Shown here: positions 43,206 through 51,446 of the stretch, in pieces | Numbering within the stretch: position 1 is the stretch's first letter | Layout: the number at the start of each line of letters is the position of its first letter | Source of the DNA: Streptomyces sp. KL109B | Lineage (GTDB): Bacteria; Actinomycetota; Actinomycetes; Streptomycetales; Streptomycetaceae | Direction: 5' to 3' | NCBI RefSeq assembly: GCF_030766935.1 | Contig: NZ_JASERL010000002.1 | Span: 496,001-560,000, forward strand | Length of the DNA: 64,000 nucleotides | Program-made: the position numbers and the translations under genes | Notes under the pieces: generated by a model | What the model was told of the DNA's origin: nothing | What the model saw: only the letters and a program-made list of their open reading frames with translations | Database searches by the model: none

Positions 43206-43733
43206 CTAGAACAGCGCCGTGCCGCGCTCGAAGTCCAGGAGGCGGCGTTTGCGGTCGAGGCCGCCGCCGTAGCCGGTCAGGTCGCCGTTGGCGCCGATGA
43301 CGCGGTGGCAGGGGACGATGACGCCGATGGGGTTCTTGCCGTTGGCGAGGCCGACGGCGCGGGAGGCGTTCGGGTTGCCGAGGGTTTCGGCGAGTTCTCC
43401 GTAGGTGCGCGTCTCGCCGTACGGGATCCGTTGGAGCTGCGCCCAGACGCGGCGTTGGAACTCGGTGCCGTGCAGGTGCAGGGGGAGGTCGAAGTTCGTC
43501 AACTCGCCCTGGAAGTAGGCGTTCAGCTGGTCGATGGCCGGGCCGAAGGGGCGGTCGTCGCGGGGGCCGAAGGTGTCCTCTGGTGGGCGGTGGCGCTGGT
43601 CGGTCATGTAGAGGCCGGAGAGGGTGCCGTCGGTGGAGACCAGGGTCAGGGGGCCGTAGGGGCTGTCGATCACTGTGTGGCGGGTGTGGCGGGAGTGGTG
43701 CGTGTCGTGCGTGTCGTGCGTGTCGTGCGGCAT
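43206..43733 (-). CDS. ogt: methylated-DNA-protein cysteine methyltransferase
   Basis: 175 residues. The suicide DNA-repair enzyme transfers O6-alkyl groups from guanine to C142 in the motif VIVPCHRVIG; the N-terminal RNase-H-like domain and the helix-turn-helix AETLGNPNASRAVGLANGKNP are present. The first 20 residues are His/Thr/Asp-rich (HDTHDTHDTHHSRHTRHT), encoded by a 9-bp tandem repeat, and are not part of the usual fold. Only 12 bases separate it from the Ada-AlkA gene upstream, so the two form an adaptive-response operon. Confidence 0.95.
   Translation of the reverse strand: MPHDTHDTHDTHHSRHTRHTVIDSPYGPLTLVSTDGTLSGLYMTDQRHRPPEDTFGPRDDRPFGPAIDQLNAYFQGELTNFDLPLHLHGTEFQRRVWAQLQRIPYGETRTYGELAETLGNPNASRAVGLANGKNPIGVIVPCHRVIGANGDLTGYGGGLDRKRRLLDFERGTALF
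43701..43727. repeat. 9-bp x 3 tandem repeat in the ogt N-terminus
   Basis: CGTGTCGTG three times, exactly; on the minus strand it encodes HDT repeats immediately after the start codon. Further diverged copies follow to about 43680. Confidence 0.9.
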
Positions 43734-43745
43734 GGCTGGTGTTCC

Positions 43746-45212
43746 TTACGTAGGAAGGAAGTTGATCGGGTGGCTGTCGGTCGCCCACAGGTACTGGGTC
43801 GCGTACGCGCGCCAGGGGCGCCAGGCCGCCGCCCGTGCGGTGAGGGCCGCCGGAGTGTGGGGCAGGCCCAACTCCTGTGCGGCGCGGCGCATTCCGAGGT
43901 CGGTGGGGAGGAAGGCGTCCGGGTCGCCGAGGGCGCGCATGGCGATGGCCTCGATGGTCCAGGGGCCGAAGCCGGGCAGTTCGGCGAGCCGGGCGCGGGC
44001 CTCGTCCCAGTCGGACTCCGGGCCCAACGTCAGTTCTCCGTCGGCCAGTTGGCGTACGAGAGTGGTGAGGGTGGTGCGGCGGCTGCGGGGCAGCGCGAGG
44101 GATTCCGGGTCGAGAGAGGCGAGGGCCGTCGGGGACGGGAAGAGGTGGGTGAGGCCGCCCTCGGGGTCCTCGACCGGTTCGCCGTGGGCGAGGACGAGGC
44201 GGGCGGCGTGGGTGCGGGCGGCGGCCGTCGACACCTGCTGGCCGAGCACCGCGCGCACCGCGAACTCGGCCTCGTCGACGGTGCGCGGGACACGGCGTCC
44301 TGGGGCCTTGTCGACGAGCGGGGCGAGGAGGGGGTCGGTGCGGAGCTGGTCGTCCACCGCCACCGGGTCCGCGTCCAGGTCGAGCATGTGGCGGCAGCGG
44401 CTGATCGCGACGGTCAGGTCGCGGTGGTCGGAGAGGATCAGGCGGCAGCCGATGTACTCGGCGCCGGGTGTGAGGCTCACGATGCCGTGGCCGTACGGGA
44501 GGCGGAGGGTGCGCCGGTACGCGCCGTCGCGCCACTCCTCCACGCCGGGCACGGCGGTCGCGGCGAGGTGGCCGAAGAGGTTGTCGGGGTTGAGGGGTGT
44601 GCGGAACGGGAGGCGGAGCGTGAGGACTCCGGCAGTGCCCGTACGGCCTTGGGGCGCGCGGGTGCGCAGGTCCGTCGGCGACAGTGCGTAGACCTCGCGG
44701 ACCGTCTCGTTGAAGGTGCGGACCGAGGCGAAGCCGGACGCGAACGCGACGTCCACGAGCGGGAGTTCGGTGGTCTCGATGAGGAGGCGGGCCGTCTGGG
44801 CGCGCTGTGCGCGGGCCAGGGCGAGGGGTCCCGCGCCGAGTTCCGCGAGGAGTTGCCGTTCGATCTGGCGGGCGCTGTAGCCGAGGCGGCGGGCGAGGCC
44901 CGGCACGCCTTCGCGGTCCACGACGCCGTCGCCGATGAGGCGCATCGCGCGGGCCGTGAGGTCGGCGCGCTGGTTCCACTCCGGGGAGCCGGGGCTCGCG
45001 TCGGGGCGGCACCGCTTGCACGCGCGGAATCCGGCCTGCTGGCAGGCGGCGGCGCTGGGGTAGAAGCGCATGTTGCGGGGCTTGGGCGGCACGACCGGGC
45101 AGCCGGGGCGGCAGTAGATCCTGGTGGTCACCACGGCGGTGTAGAAGACTCCGTCGAAACGGGTGTCCTTGGCCTGTACGGCGCGTACGCAGCGGTCTCG
45201 GTCGGTGTGCAT
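43746..45212 (-). CDS. Ada-AlkA fusion: methylphosphotriester-sensing regulator and 3-methyladenine DNA glycosylase
   Basis: 488 residues. Ada zinc domain (1-75) with C34, C38, C65 and C68, where one cysteine accepts methyl from phosphotriesters; AraC-type helix-turn-helix (about 85-185); AlkA N-domain (about 190-300); HhH-GPD glycosylase (about 305-480) with LPGFGPWTIEAIAMRAL and the catalytic aspartate in LPTDLGMRR. It excises alkylated bases and probably activates its own operon after methylation. The lineup AdaA-AlkA plus a separate methyltransferase is known in actinobacteria, including mycobacteria. ATG 45212. Confidence 0.95.
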   Translation of the reverse strand: MHTDRDRCVRAVQAKDTRFDGVFYTAVVTTRIYCRPGCPVVPPKPRNMRFYPSAAACQQAGFRACKRCRPDASPGSPEWNQRADLTARAMRLIGDGVVDREGVPGLARRLGYSARQIERQLLAELGAGPLALARAQRAQTARLLIETTELPLVDVAFASGFASVRTFNETVREVYALSPTDLRTRAPQGRTGTAGVLTLRLPFRTPLNPDNLFGHLAATAVPGVEEWRDGAYRRTLRLPYGHGIVSLTPGAEYIGCRLILSDHRDLTVAISRCRHMLDLDADPVAVDDQLRTDPLLAPLVDKAPGRRVPRTVDEAEFAVRAVLGQQVSTAAARTHAARLVLAHGEPVEDPEGGLTHLFPSPTALASLDPESLALPRSRRTTLTTLVRQLADGELTLGPESDWDEARARLAELPGFGPWTIEAIAMRALGDPDAFLPTDLGMRRAAQELGLPHTPAALTARAAAWRPWRAYATQYLWATDSHPINFLPT

Positions 45213-45286
45213 GCGTTAAGCGTCCCGCATGGTGAGGGGCTTGGCTGGCGGAAATTCGACATGTACGTCGGCGCCGTCGTCGCGGA

Positions 45287-45336
45287 CTCGGGGCGCTGCC
45301 CCGGACCCGGCTGCTCAATCGCCGCAGAGGCTTGAT
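45287..45336. repeat. dispersed GC-rich intergenic element, copy 4
   Basis: Begins CTCGGGGCGCTGCCCCGGAC and ends GCCGCAGAGGCTTGAT. The macrodomain gene's last six codons and its stop (45315-45317) lie inside it, so the element supplies the C-terminus SLCGD-stop. Confidence 0.8.
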
Positions 45337-45842
45337 TTCGCCCGCTCGAACGCGGTCTTCGCGTGGTCGTCGAAGACCACGAAGCGGACCTCCTCCACGG
45401 AGGTCGCCGTGTCGCGGACCGTTTCCACCGCGATGCGGGCCCCGTCCTCCAAGGGCCACCCGTAGATTCCCGTGGAGATCGCCGGGAAGGCGACCACGCG
45501 CGCGTGGAGCTCGTCCGCCACCCGGAGGGACTCGCGGTAGCAGGAGGCGAGGAGGGCCGAGCGGTCCTCGGTCGTGGACCAGCGGGGGCCCACCGTGTGG
45601 ATGACGTAACGGGCCGGGAGGCGGCCCGCCGTCGTCGCGACCGCCTGGCCGGTGGGCAGGCCCTTGCCGTAGTGCCCGGCCCGCAGTGCGCGGCAGGCGG
45701 CCAGGATCTCGGGGCCGCCGCGGCGGTGGATCGCGCCGTCCACTCCCCCGCCGCCCAGGAGCGAGGAGTTCGCCGCGTTCACCACGGCGTCCACCTCCTG
45801 CTCGGTGATGTCGCCCTGGACGACGACCGTGCGCACGCTCAT
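45315..45842 (-). CDS. ymdB: macrodomain protein, O-acetyl-ADP-ribose deacetylase type
   Basis: 175 residues from ATG 45842. Macro fold with the ADP-ribose-binding signatures [37 protein letters not shown] (N-A-A-N and the [10 protein letters not shown] loop) and [18 protein letters not shown]. It hydrolyses O-acetyl-ADP-ribose, the sirtuin by-product, or removes ADP-ribose from proteins or DNA. 5 bases upstream of its start is the stop of the CrtI-like gene, so they are probably co-transcribed. The C-terminal six residues are encoded by the dispersed element. Confidence 0.93.
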   Translation of the reverse strand: MSVRTVVVQGDITEQEVDAVVNAANSSLLGGGGVDGAIHRRGGPEILAACRALRAGHYGKGLPTGQAVATTAGRLPARYVIHTVGPRWSTTEDRSALLASCYRESLRVADELHARVVAFPAISTGIYGWPLEDGARIAVETVRDTATSVEEVRFVVFDDHAKTAFERAKSSLCGD

Positions 45843-45847
45843 GACGT

Positions 45848-47269
45848 CTACGCCTCCGTTCGCAGTCTGCGCCACACCGCTTTCGCGGCGTTGTGCCCGG
45901 ACATGCCGTGGACGCCGGGGCCCGGCGGGGACGCCGATGAGCAGATGTACACGGCGGGGTGCGGGGTGGTGTACGGGGAGAGGGAGAGCTTGGGGCGCAG
46001 GAGGAGTTGGAGGCCGCTCGCGGCTCCCGAGGCGATGTCTCCGCCTACGTAGTTGGCGTTGCGGGCCGCCATCTGCGGCGGGCCCGCCGTCGCGCGCGCG
46101 AGGACCCGGTCCCTGAACCCCGGGGCGAAGCGCTCCAGTTGGCGTTCGATGGCGTCGGTGAGGTCGCCGTCCCAGCCGTTCGGGACGTGGCCGTACGCCC
46201 AGAAGGTGTGCTTGCCCTCGGGGGCGCGCGTGGGGTCGGCGACGGTCGGCTGCACGGTGATGAGGAACGGGGCGTCGGGGCCGCGGCCCTCGTGCGAGAC
46301 GGCGTTGAGCGCCTTGCCGATGTCCTTGCGGTACGGGCCGACCTGCACCGTGCCCGCCGTCCTCGCCTCCTTCGCGGTCCACGGCACCGGCCCGTCCAGC
46401 GCGTAGTCGACCTTGAAGACGCCGGCCCCGTACCGGAACCGGTCGTAATAGCGGCCGAGGCCGGCGATCCTGGCGACGGCCTTGGGCGACGTGTCGAAGA
46501 TGTAGGCGCGGGCGGGCGGCAGGTCGTCGAGCCGCTTCACCTCGTAGTCGGTGTGCACGGCGCCGCCGAGGTCCTTCAGGTACGCCGTGAGCGCGTCGCA
46601 GATCGCCTGGGAGCCGCCGCGCGCCACGGGCCACCCGCGCGCGTGCGCGGCCAGCGCGAAGACCAGGCCGATCGCCGACGTCGCGAAACCGCCGAGCGGC
46701 GCGATGACGTGGGCGACGAGGCCCGCGAACAGGGCGGGCGCCTTCTCGTCGCGGAAGCGGCGCATCAGCCACGTCGACGGCGGCAGGCCGACGAGGCCGA
46801 AGCGGGCGAGCGTCACCGGGTCGCGCGGCAGCGCGGTGAGCGGCAGCGACATGAAGTCCCGTACGAGGGTGTCCCAGTGCGGGAGCAGTGGCTCGACCAG
46901 GCGGCGGTACGTTCCCGCGTCGCGCGGGCCGAACGACGCGGCGGTCTCGGCGACGGAGCGGGACAGGATCGCCGCCGAGCCGTCGGGGAACGGGTGCGCC
47001 ATCGGCAGCTCGTGCTGCACCCAGTCGAGGCCGTAGCGGTGCAGCGGGAGGTCCCTGAACGCCGGGGAGTTGATGCCGAGGGGGTGGGCCGCCGAGCACG
47101 GGTCGTGGCGGAAGCCGGGGAGGGTGAGCTCCTCGGTGCGGGCGCCGCCGCCCACGGTGTCCTTGGCCTCGAACACGGCGACGTTGAAGCCGCGCCTGGC
47201 CAGTTCAACGGCCGCGGTCAGGCCGTTCGGCCCCGCACCCACGACGACGGCATCGAGCATCGACGGCAC
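45848..47269 (-). CDS. phytoene desaturase-like FAD-dependent oxidoreductase
   Basis: 473 residues from GTG 47269 (GAAGGAG 7 bases upstream). N-terminal FAD dinucleotide fold [28 protein letters not shown] with GGGARTEEL, and the CrtI/retinol-saturase-type C-terminal [28 protein letters not shown] and [22 protein letters not shown]. Such COG1233 proteins include carotenoid desaturases and many of unknown function; no carotenoid genes are near, so substrate is unknown. Forms a probable operon with the macrodomain gene. Two dispersed elements lie upstream. Confidence 0.88.
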   Translation of the reverse strand: MPSMLDAVVVGAGPNGLTAAVELARRGFNVAVFEAKDTVGGGARTEELTLPGFRHDPCSAAHPLGINSPAFRDLPLHRYGLDWVQHELPMAHPFPDGSAAILSRSVAETAASFGPRDAGTYRRLVEPLLPHWDTLVRDFMSLPLTALPRDPVTLARFGLVGLPPSTWLMRRFRDEKAPALFAGLVAHVIAPLGGFATSAIGLVFALAAHARGWPVARGGSQAICDALTAYLKDLGGAVHTDYEVKRLDDLPPARAYIFDTSPKAVARIAGLGRYYDRFRYGAGVFKVDYALDGPVPWTAKEARTAGTVQVGPYRKDIGKALNAVSHEGRGPDAPFLITVQPTVADPTRAPEGKHTFWAYGHVPNGWDGDLTDAIERQLERFAPGFRDRVLARATAGPPQMAARNANYVGGDIASGAASGLQLLLRPKLSLSPYTTPHPAVYICSSASPPGPGVHGMSGHNAAKAVWRRLRTEA

Positions 47270-47369
47270 CTTCGGACTCCTTCGTCAGCCGATGGCCACT
47301 GCGAGCCCAGGATATGCCGGGCCACCGACAACACCGGTTCCCGGGTGCGGGCCCCCGTCATCCCACGCC

Positions 47370-47420
47370 ACGGGGCTCTGCCCCGGACCCCGCGCCTCAA
47401 TCGCCGGCGGGGCTTGAATG
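47370..47420. repeat. dispersed GC-rich intergenic element, copy 5
   Basis: Begins CGGGGCTCTGCCCCGGACC and ends GGCGGGGCTTGAATG. First of two consecutive copies between the CrtI-like and phosphatase-family genes. Confidence 0.8.
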
Positions 47421-47440
47421 GCCGAACCGGCGTTGCGGAC

Positions 47441-47485
47441 TCGGGGCTCCGCCCCGGACCCCGCTGCTCAAGCGCCGCAGAGGCG
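47441..47485. repeat. dispersed GC-rich intergenic element, copy 6
   Basis: Begins TCGGGGCTCCGCCCCGGACC and ends CAAGCGCCGCAGAGGC. It ends 3 bases from the stop codon of the inositol-phosphatase family gene (47489). A 20-bp gap separates it from copy 5. Confidence 0.8.
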
Positions 47486-47488
47486 GCG

Positions 47489-48349
47489 CTACGAGGCCGC
47501 CAGCAATCCCGCCACCCGCCGCGCGGTGGACACGTCCCGCGCCGCCGTGAACGGCAACGCGTTGCCGCCGCGGATCGAGAACGGGACACCCTCGCGCGTG
47601 AGGTGCGCGCCGCCCGCCTCTTCGACCAGGAGAACCCCGGCCGCGTGGTCCCAGGCCAGCTCCCAGCTGAAGGCGATCGCGTCGACGGCGCCGCGCGCGA
47701 TGCCCAGATATTCAAGCCCCGCCGAACCGCACGGCCGCGGCGCCACACCATCCGTACGCAGCCCCAGCAGGGCCCGCTTCTGCTCGTCGGTCGTGAAGTC
47801 GGGGTGGGAGGTGGCGACCCGCAGGTCGGTGCCGGGCGCCGGGGGTCCGGCGTGCAGCACCTCGCCGTTGAGGCGGGCGCCGCGGCCGCGGACCGCCACG
47901 GCCATCTCGTCGAGCGCGGGCGCGTACGTCCAGGAGGCGAGCACGACGCCGTCGAGCGCGAGGGCGACGAGGGTGCAGAAGCCGGGGTCGCCGTGGACGA
48001 ACTGGCGGGTGCCGTCGACCGGGTCGACGATCCAGACCGGAGCCGTGCCGGCTATCGCCTCGTACGTGGTGGGGTCGGCCGCGACGGCTTCCTCGCCGAC
48101 CACGACGGAGCCGGGAAGGAGGGCGGGCAGCTCGCGCGTGAGGTACTCCTCGGCGCGCTTGTCGGCGACCGTCACGAGGTCGTGCGGCGCGCTCTTCTCC
48201 TCGATCTCGTGGGCGTCGAGCTGCCGGAAGCGGGGGCTGATCTCGGCCGCCGCGGCGGCGCGGACGACGCGCTCCACGTCGCGGACGAGGTCGCTGGTCA
48301 CCTTGCTGGTCAGAAAGTCTTCGATGCTTTCCGTCTTCGTTTCGATCAT
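47489..48349 (-). CDS. inositol monophosphatase family protein
   Basis: 286 residues from ATG 48349 with AGAGG upstream. Mg-dependent phosphatase of the FIG superfamily: GEEAVA, motif A WIVDPVDGTRQFVHG (about 101-115) and motif B ELAWDHAAGVLLVEEAGG. Members hydrolyse inositol-1-phosphate, histidinol phosphate, fructose-1,6-bisphosphate or PAP; the sequence does not decide, though the DPVDGT-x2-FVHG form is close to actinobacterial IMPase/histidinol-phosphatase proteins. The upstream gap contains a 21-bp tandem repeat and the end of the gamma-glutamyltransferase gene. Confidence 0.9.
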   Translation of the reverse strand: MIETKTESIEDFLTSKVTSDLVRDVERVVRAAAAAEISPRFRQLDAHEIEEKSAPHDLVTVADKRAEEYLTRELPALLPGSVVVGEEAVAADPTTYEAIAGTAPVWIVDPVDGTRQFVHGDPGFCTLVALALDGVVLASWTYAPALDEMAVAVRGRGARLNGEVLHAGPPAPGTDLRVATSHPDFTTDEQKRALLGLRTDGVAPRPCGSAGLEYLGIARGAVDAIAFSWELAWDHAAGVLLVEEAGGAHLTREGVPFSIRGGNALPFTAARDVSTARRVAGLLAAS

Positions 48350-48436
48350 GCCTCTATGAGAACACGGCCCACTGACAACGCCCGCACGGCAGGTGAACGG
48401 CAGGTGGCCCCCGGATGATTTCCAGGGGCCACACGC

Positions 48437-48489
48437 AGCGTGATCCGGGCCGGGCGGAGCGTGATCCGGGCCAGGCGGAGCGTGATCCG
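48437..48489. repeat. 21-bp tandem repeat between GGT and phosphatase-family genes
   Basis: A 21-bp unit beginning AGCGTGATCCGGGCC occurs at 48437-48457 and 48458-48478 (one mismatch), then an 11-base partial copy at 48479-48489 directly abutting the stop of the GGT gene (48490). Confidence 0.92.
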
Positions 48490-50346
48490 TCAGCGGCCGA
48501 CCGCGTATCCCTGCATGCCGCGCGGGTTCGCCGCCGCCGACAGGACGCCGGTGCGCGGGTCGCGGGCGACGGCGCACAGGCGGCCCTCGGACCAGGGCTC
48601 GCCGACGGTCACGTCGTGGCCGCGGCGGCGCAGCTCGGCGACGACCTCCGCGTCCATGCGCGCCTCGACGGTGACCGAGCCAGGTCGCATACCGCGCGGG
48701 AAGAAGGAGCCAGGGAACGAGTCGTTGTGCCAGTTCGGGGCGTCGATCGCGCCCTGGAGGTCGAGGCCGCCGCGCACCGAGCCGCGCAGCGCCACCGCCA
48801 GGAGGAAGTGCACCTGCCACTGGTCCTGCTGGTCGCCGCCGGGGGTGCCGAAGGCCATGACCGGGACGCCGTCCTTCAGGGCGAGCGACGGCGTCAGCGT
48901 CGTACGGGGGCGCTTGCCGGGCGTGAGGGAGTTCGGCAGGTCCTCGTCGAGCCACGCCATCTGGAGGCGGGTGCCGAGCGGGAAGCCGAGTTCGGGCACG
49001 ACCGGGTTGGACTGGAGCCAGCCGCCGGAGGGCGTCGCGGCGACCATGTTGCCCCAGCGGTCGACGATGTCGATGTGGCAGGTGTCGCCGCGGGTGGCGC
49101 CGTTCTCGGCGACCTCCTCGTCCGACGCGGCCGACGCGGCCGACGCGTCCGAGGTCGACTTCTGCACCGTCGGCTCGCCCGCGCCCGCGACGCCCATCGC
49201 GTCGAAGCCCTCCTCCCCGGAGGCGACCGCGTGCGCGTGCGCGCTCAGGCGCGGCTCGGCGCCCAGCGGGCTGCCGGGGCGCAGCTCCACCGAGGCCTTC
49301 TCCGGGTCGATGAGGGCCCGCCGCGCGGTGTTGTACTCGTCCGAGAGCAGCGCCTCGACCGGCACCTCCGATGCGTCGCCGTACCAGGCCTCGCGGTCCG
49401 CCATCGCGAGCTTGCAGCCCTCGATCAGCAGGTGCACGTAGTCGGCGGACCCGTAGGCGGGCAGTTCGGGCGGGAGCAGCGCGAGCTGCTGGAGGAAGGC
49501 GGGGCCCTGGCTCCAGCCGCCGGCCTTGCACAGCGTCCAGCCGTTCCAGTCGTACGTCGCCGGGGCCTCGTACGTCGCCGACCAGCCCTTGAGGTCGTCG
49601 AGGGTCAGCGTGCCGGTGTGCCGCTCGCCGCTGGTGTCCTTGGTGGGCCGCTGGGACTGGCGTACCAGGGCCTCGGCGATGAAGCCCTCGCGCCACACCT
49701 TCCGCGCGGCCTCGATCTGCGCGGCGCGGTCGGTGCCGCCCGCCTCCTCGGACTCGGCTATGAGGCGCTTCCAGGTGGCGGCGAGCTGCTTGTTGCGCAG
49801 CAGTTCGCCCGGCTTCGGGGACGCGCCGTCGGTCAGGTAGACCTCGGCGGAGGACGGCCACTCGGTCTCGAAGAGCTCGCGTACGGTCTCGACGGTCTCG
49901 CCGACGCGCTCCACGGGCGCGTGCCCGTCCTCGGCGTACCCGATGGCGTACTTGAGGACCTCGGCGAGGGTCTTGGTGCCGTGGTCCTTGAGCAGGAGCA
50001 TCCAGGCGTCGAACGCGCCGGGCACGGCGGACGCGAGCGGCCCCGTACCGGGGACGAGGTCGAGGCCGAGGGACTTGTAGTGCGCGACGGTCGCGCCCGC
50101 CGGGGCCACGCCCTGCCCGCACAGCACCCGCACCTCTCCCCCGGTCGGCGCCAGGATGATCGGCACCTCGCCGGCCGGGCCGTTGAGGTGCGGCTCCACG
50201 ACGTGCAGCACGAAGCCGGCGGCGACGGCGGCGTCGTAGGCGTTGCCGCCGTCCTCCAGGACCGCCATGGCGGACTGGGAGGCGAGGTAGTGCGTCGAGG
50301 ACACCATGCCGAAGGTGCCCTGGAGGGTCGGGCGGGTGGTGAACAA
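48490..50346 (-). CDS. gamma-glutamyltransferase family protein
   Basis: 618 residues from TTG 50346 (GGAG upstream). Ntn-hydrolase that self-cleaves before the catalytic threonine T422 in GDTCHIDIVDRWGNMV; downstream are SGGWLQSNP and TPGGDQQDQW, and LTPSLALKDG as in bacterial GGT-like proteins. No signal peptide is visible, so unlike periplasmic GGT it should act inside the cell. A repeat-encoded Ala/Ser/Asp linker (SDASAASAASDEE) lies just before the cleavage site. It starts 8 bases after oppF and is thus the last gene of the peptide-import operon, suggesting hydrolysis of imported gamma-glutamyl peptides. Confidence 0.93.
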   Translation of the reverse strand: MFTTRPTLQGTFGMVSSTHYLASQSAMAVLEDGGNAYDAAVAAGFVLHVVEPHLNGPAGEVPIILAPTGGEVRVLCGQGVAPAGATVAHYKSLGLDLVPGTGPLASAVPGAFDAWMLLLKDHGTKTLAEVLKYAIGYAEDGHAPVERVGETVETVRELFETEWPSSAEVYLTDGASPKPGELLRNKQLAATWKRLIAESEEAGGTDRAAQIEAARKVWREGFIAEALVRQSQRPTKDTSGERHTGTLTLDDLKGWSATYEAPATYDWNGWTLCKAGGWSQGPAFLQQLALLPPELPAYGSADYVHLLIEGCKLAMADREAWYGDASEVPVEALLSDEYNTARRALIDPEKASVELRPGSPLGAEPRLSAHAHAVASGEEGFDAMGVAGAGEPTVQKSTSDASAASAASDEEVAENGATRGDTCHIDIVDRWGNMVAATPSGGWLQSNPVVPELGFPLGTRLQMAWLDEDLPNSLTPGKRPRTTLTPSLALKDGVPVMAFGTPGGDQQDQWQVHFLLAVALRGSVRGGLDLQGAIDAPNWHNDSFPGSFFPRGMRPGSVTVEARMDAEVVAELRRRGHDVTVGEPWSEGRLCAVARDPRTGVLSAAANPRGMQGYAVGR

Positions 50347-50354
50347 GGAGGCTC

Positions 50355-51446
50355 CTAGCTGGTGGCGGTGCGGCTGTTCGGGATCGTACGAGACGCTGCT
50401 GACAGCGCCTCCGGGGGTGCGGCGGCGTCCGGCGCGGTGCCGTCGTCGGCGACGAGGTGGCAGGAGACCTCACGGCCGCCCTCCAGCACCCGCAGCTCCG
50501 GGACTTCGGTGCGGCAGCGGTCGACGGCGAGCGGGCAGCGGGTGTGGAAGCGGCAGCCGGGCGGCGGATCGAGCGGGCTGGGCAACTCGCCGCTGAGGAC
50601 GATGCGTTCGCGGCCGCGCTGCGTCGCCGGGTCGGGGACGGGCGCGGCCGAGAGCAGCGCCTGCGTGTAGGGGTGCTTCGGGTCGGCGAACAGCTCGCGC
50701 GTGGGGGCCTGTTCGACGATCTGGCCGAGGTACATGACGGCGATCCGGTCGGCGAGGTACTCGACGGCCGCCAGGTCGTGCGTGATGAACAGGCAGCCGA
50801 AGCCCCGGTCGCGTTGCAGGTCGGCGAGGAGGTTGAGGACGGAGGCCTGTACGGAGACGTCGAGCGCGGAGGTCGGCTCGTCGGCGATCAGGAGGTCCGG
50901 GTCGACGCACAACGCGCGCGCGATGGAGATGCGTTGGCGCTGGCCGCCGGAGAGTTCGTGCGGGTGCCGGTCGGCGTGCTCGGGGCGCAGCCCTACGTGG
51001 CCGAGGAGTTCGGCCACACGCGCGCGCGCCTCCTCCTTGCCGCGCACGATGCGGTGCAGCCGCAGCGGCTCCGCGATGATCTCGCCGACCGTCATGCGCG
51101 GGTCGAGGGAGGACGAGGGGTCCTGGAAGACGAGGTGGAAGTCCTTGCGCAGCGGCCGCAGGGCGCGCCGCGACATGGACGTCACGTCGGTGCCGTTGAT
51201 GCGGACGGTGCCGCCGGTGGGCTCGTCGAGGCGGACGGCGCAGCGCCCCACGGTCGACTTGCCGCTGCCGGACTCGCCGACGAGGCCGACGACCTCGCCG
51301 CGCCCGACGGTCAGGGTGACGCCGTCGGCGGCGCGCACGGTGCCGCCGGAGCCCGCGAAGTGGCGTTCCAGGTCGACGAGTTCAAGGACGTTGTCGGCTT
51401 CAAGTTCAAGGACGTTGTCGCCTTCAAGGACGTTATCGGCACTCAT
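50355..51446 (-). CDS. oppF: oligopeptide/dipeptide ABC importer ATPase (OppF/DppF type)
   Basis: 363 residues. Conserved domain begins after a 22-residue segment with repeated DNVLE (tandem-repeat encoded). Walker [13 protein letters not shown] (about 55), Q-loop VFQDP, signature [15 protein letters not shown], Walker [14 protein letters not shown], and the OppF C-terminal Cys-rich region [18 protein letters not shown] (possible Fe-S or regulatory site). Energises peptide uptake with OppD. ATG 51446 overlaps oppD stop by 4 bases. Confidence 0.94.
   Translation of the reverse strand: MSADNVLEGDNVLELEADNVLELVDLERHFAGSGGTVRAADGVTLTVGRGEVVGLVGESGSGKSTVGRCAVRLDEPTGGTVRINGTDVTSMSRRALRPLRKDFHLVFQDPSSSLDPRMTVGEIIAEPLRLHRIVRGKEEARARVAELLGHVGLRPEHADRHPHELSGGQRQRISIARALCVDPDLLIADEPTSALDVSVQASVLNLLADLQRDRGFGCLFITHDLAAVEYLADRIAVMYLGQIVEQAPTRELFADPKHPYTQALLSAAPVPDPATQRGRERIVLSGELPSPLDPPPGCRFHTRCPLAVDRCRTEVPELRVLEGGREVSCHLVADDGTAPDAAAPPEALSAASRTIPNSRTATS
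51381..51438. repeat. 18/24-bp repeats in the oppF N-terminus
   Basis: Three copies of TTCAAGGACGTTGTCG (51381-51396, 51405-51420, 51423-51438; the last has one change), spaced by 24 and 18 bases, both multiples of three, encoding repeated DNVLE near the start of OppF. Confidence 0.9.

Noticed and set aside
43746..45212. Ada-AlkA domain arrangement as a novel fusion
   Set aside because: The AdaA-AlkA fusion with a separate methyltransferase is already known in actinobacteria such as mycobacteria.
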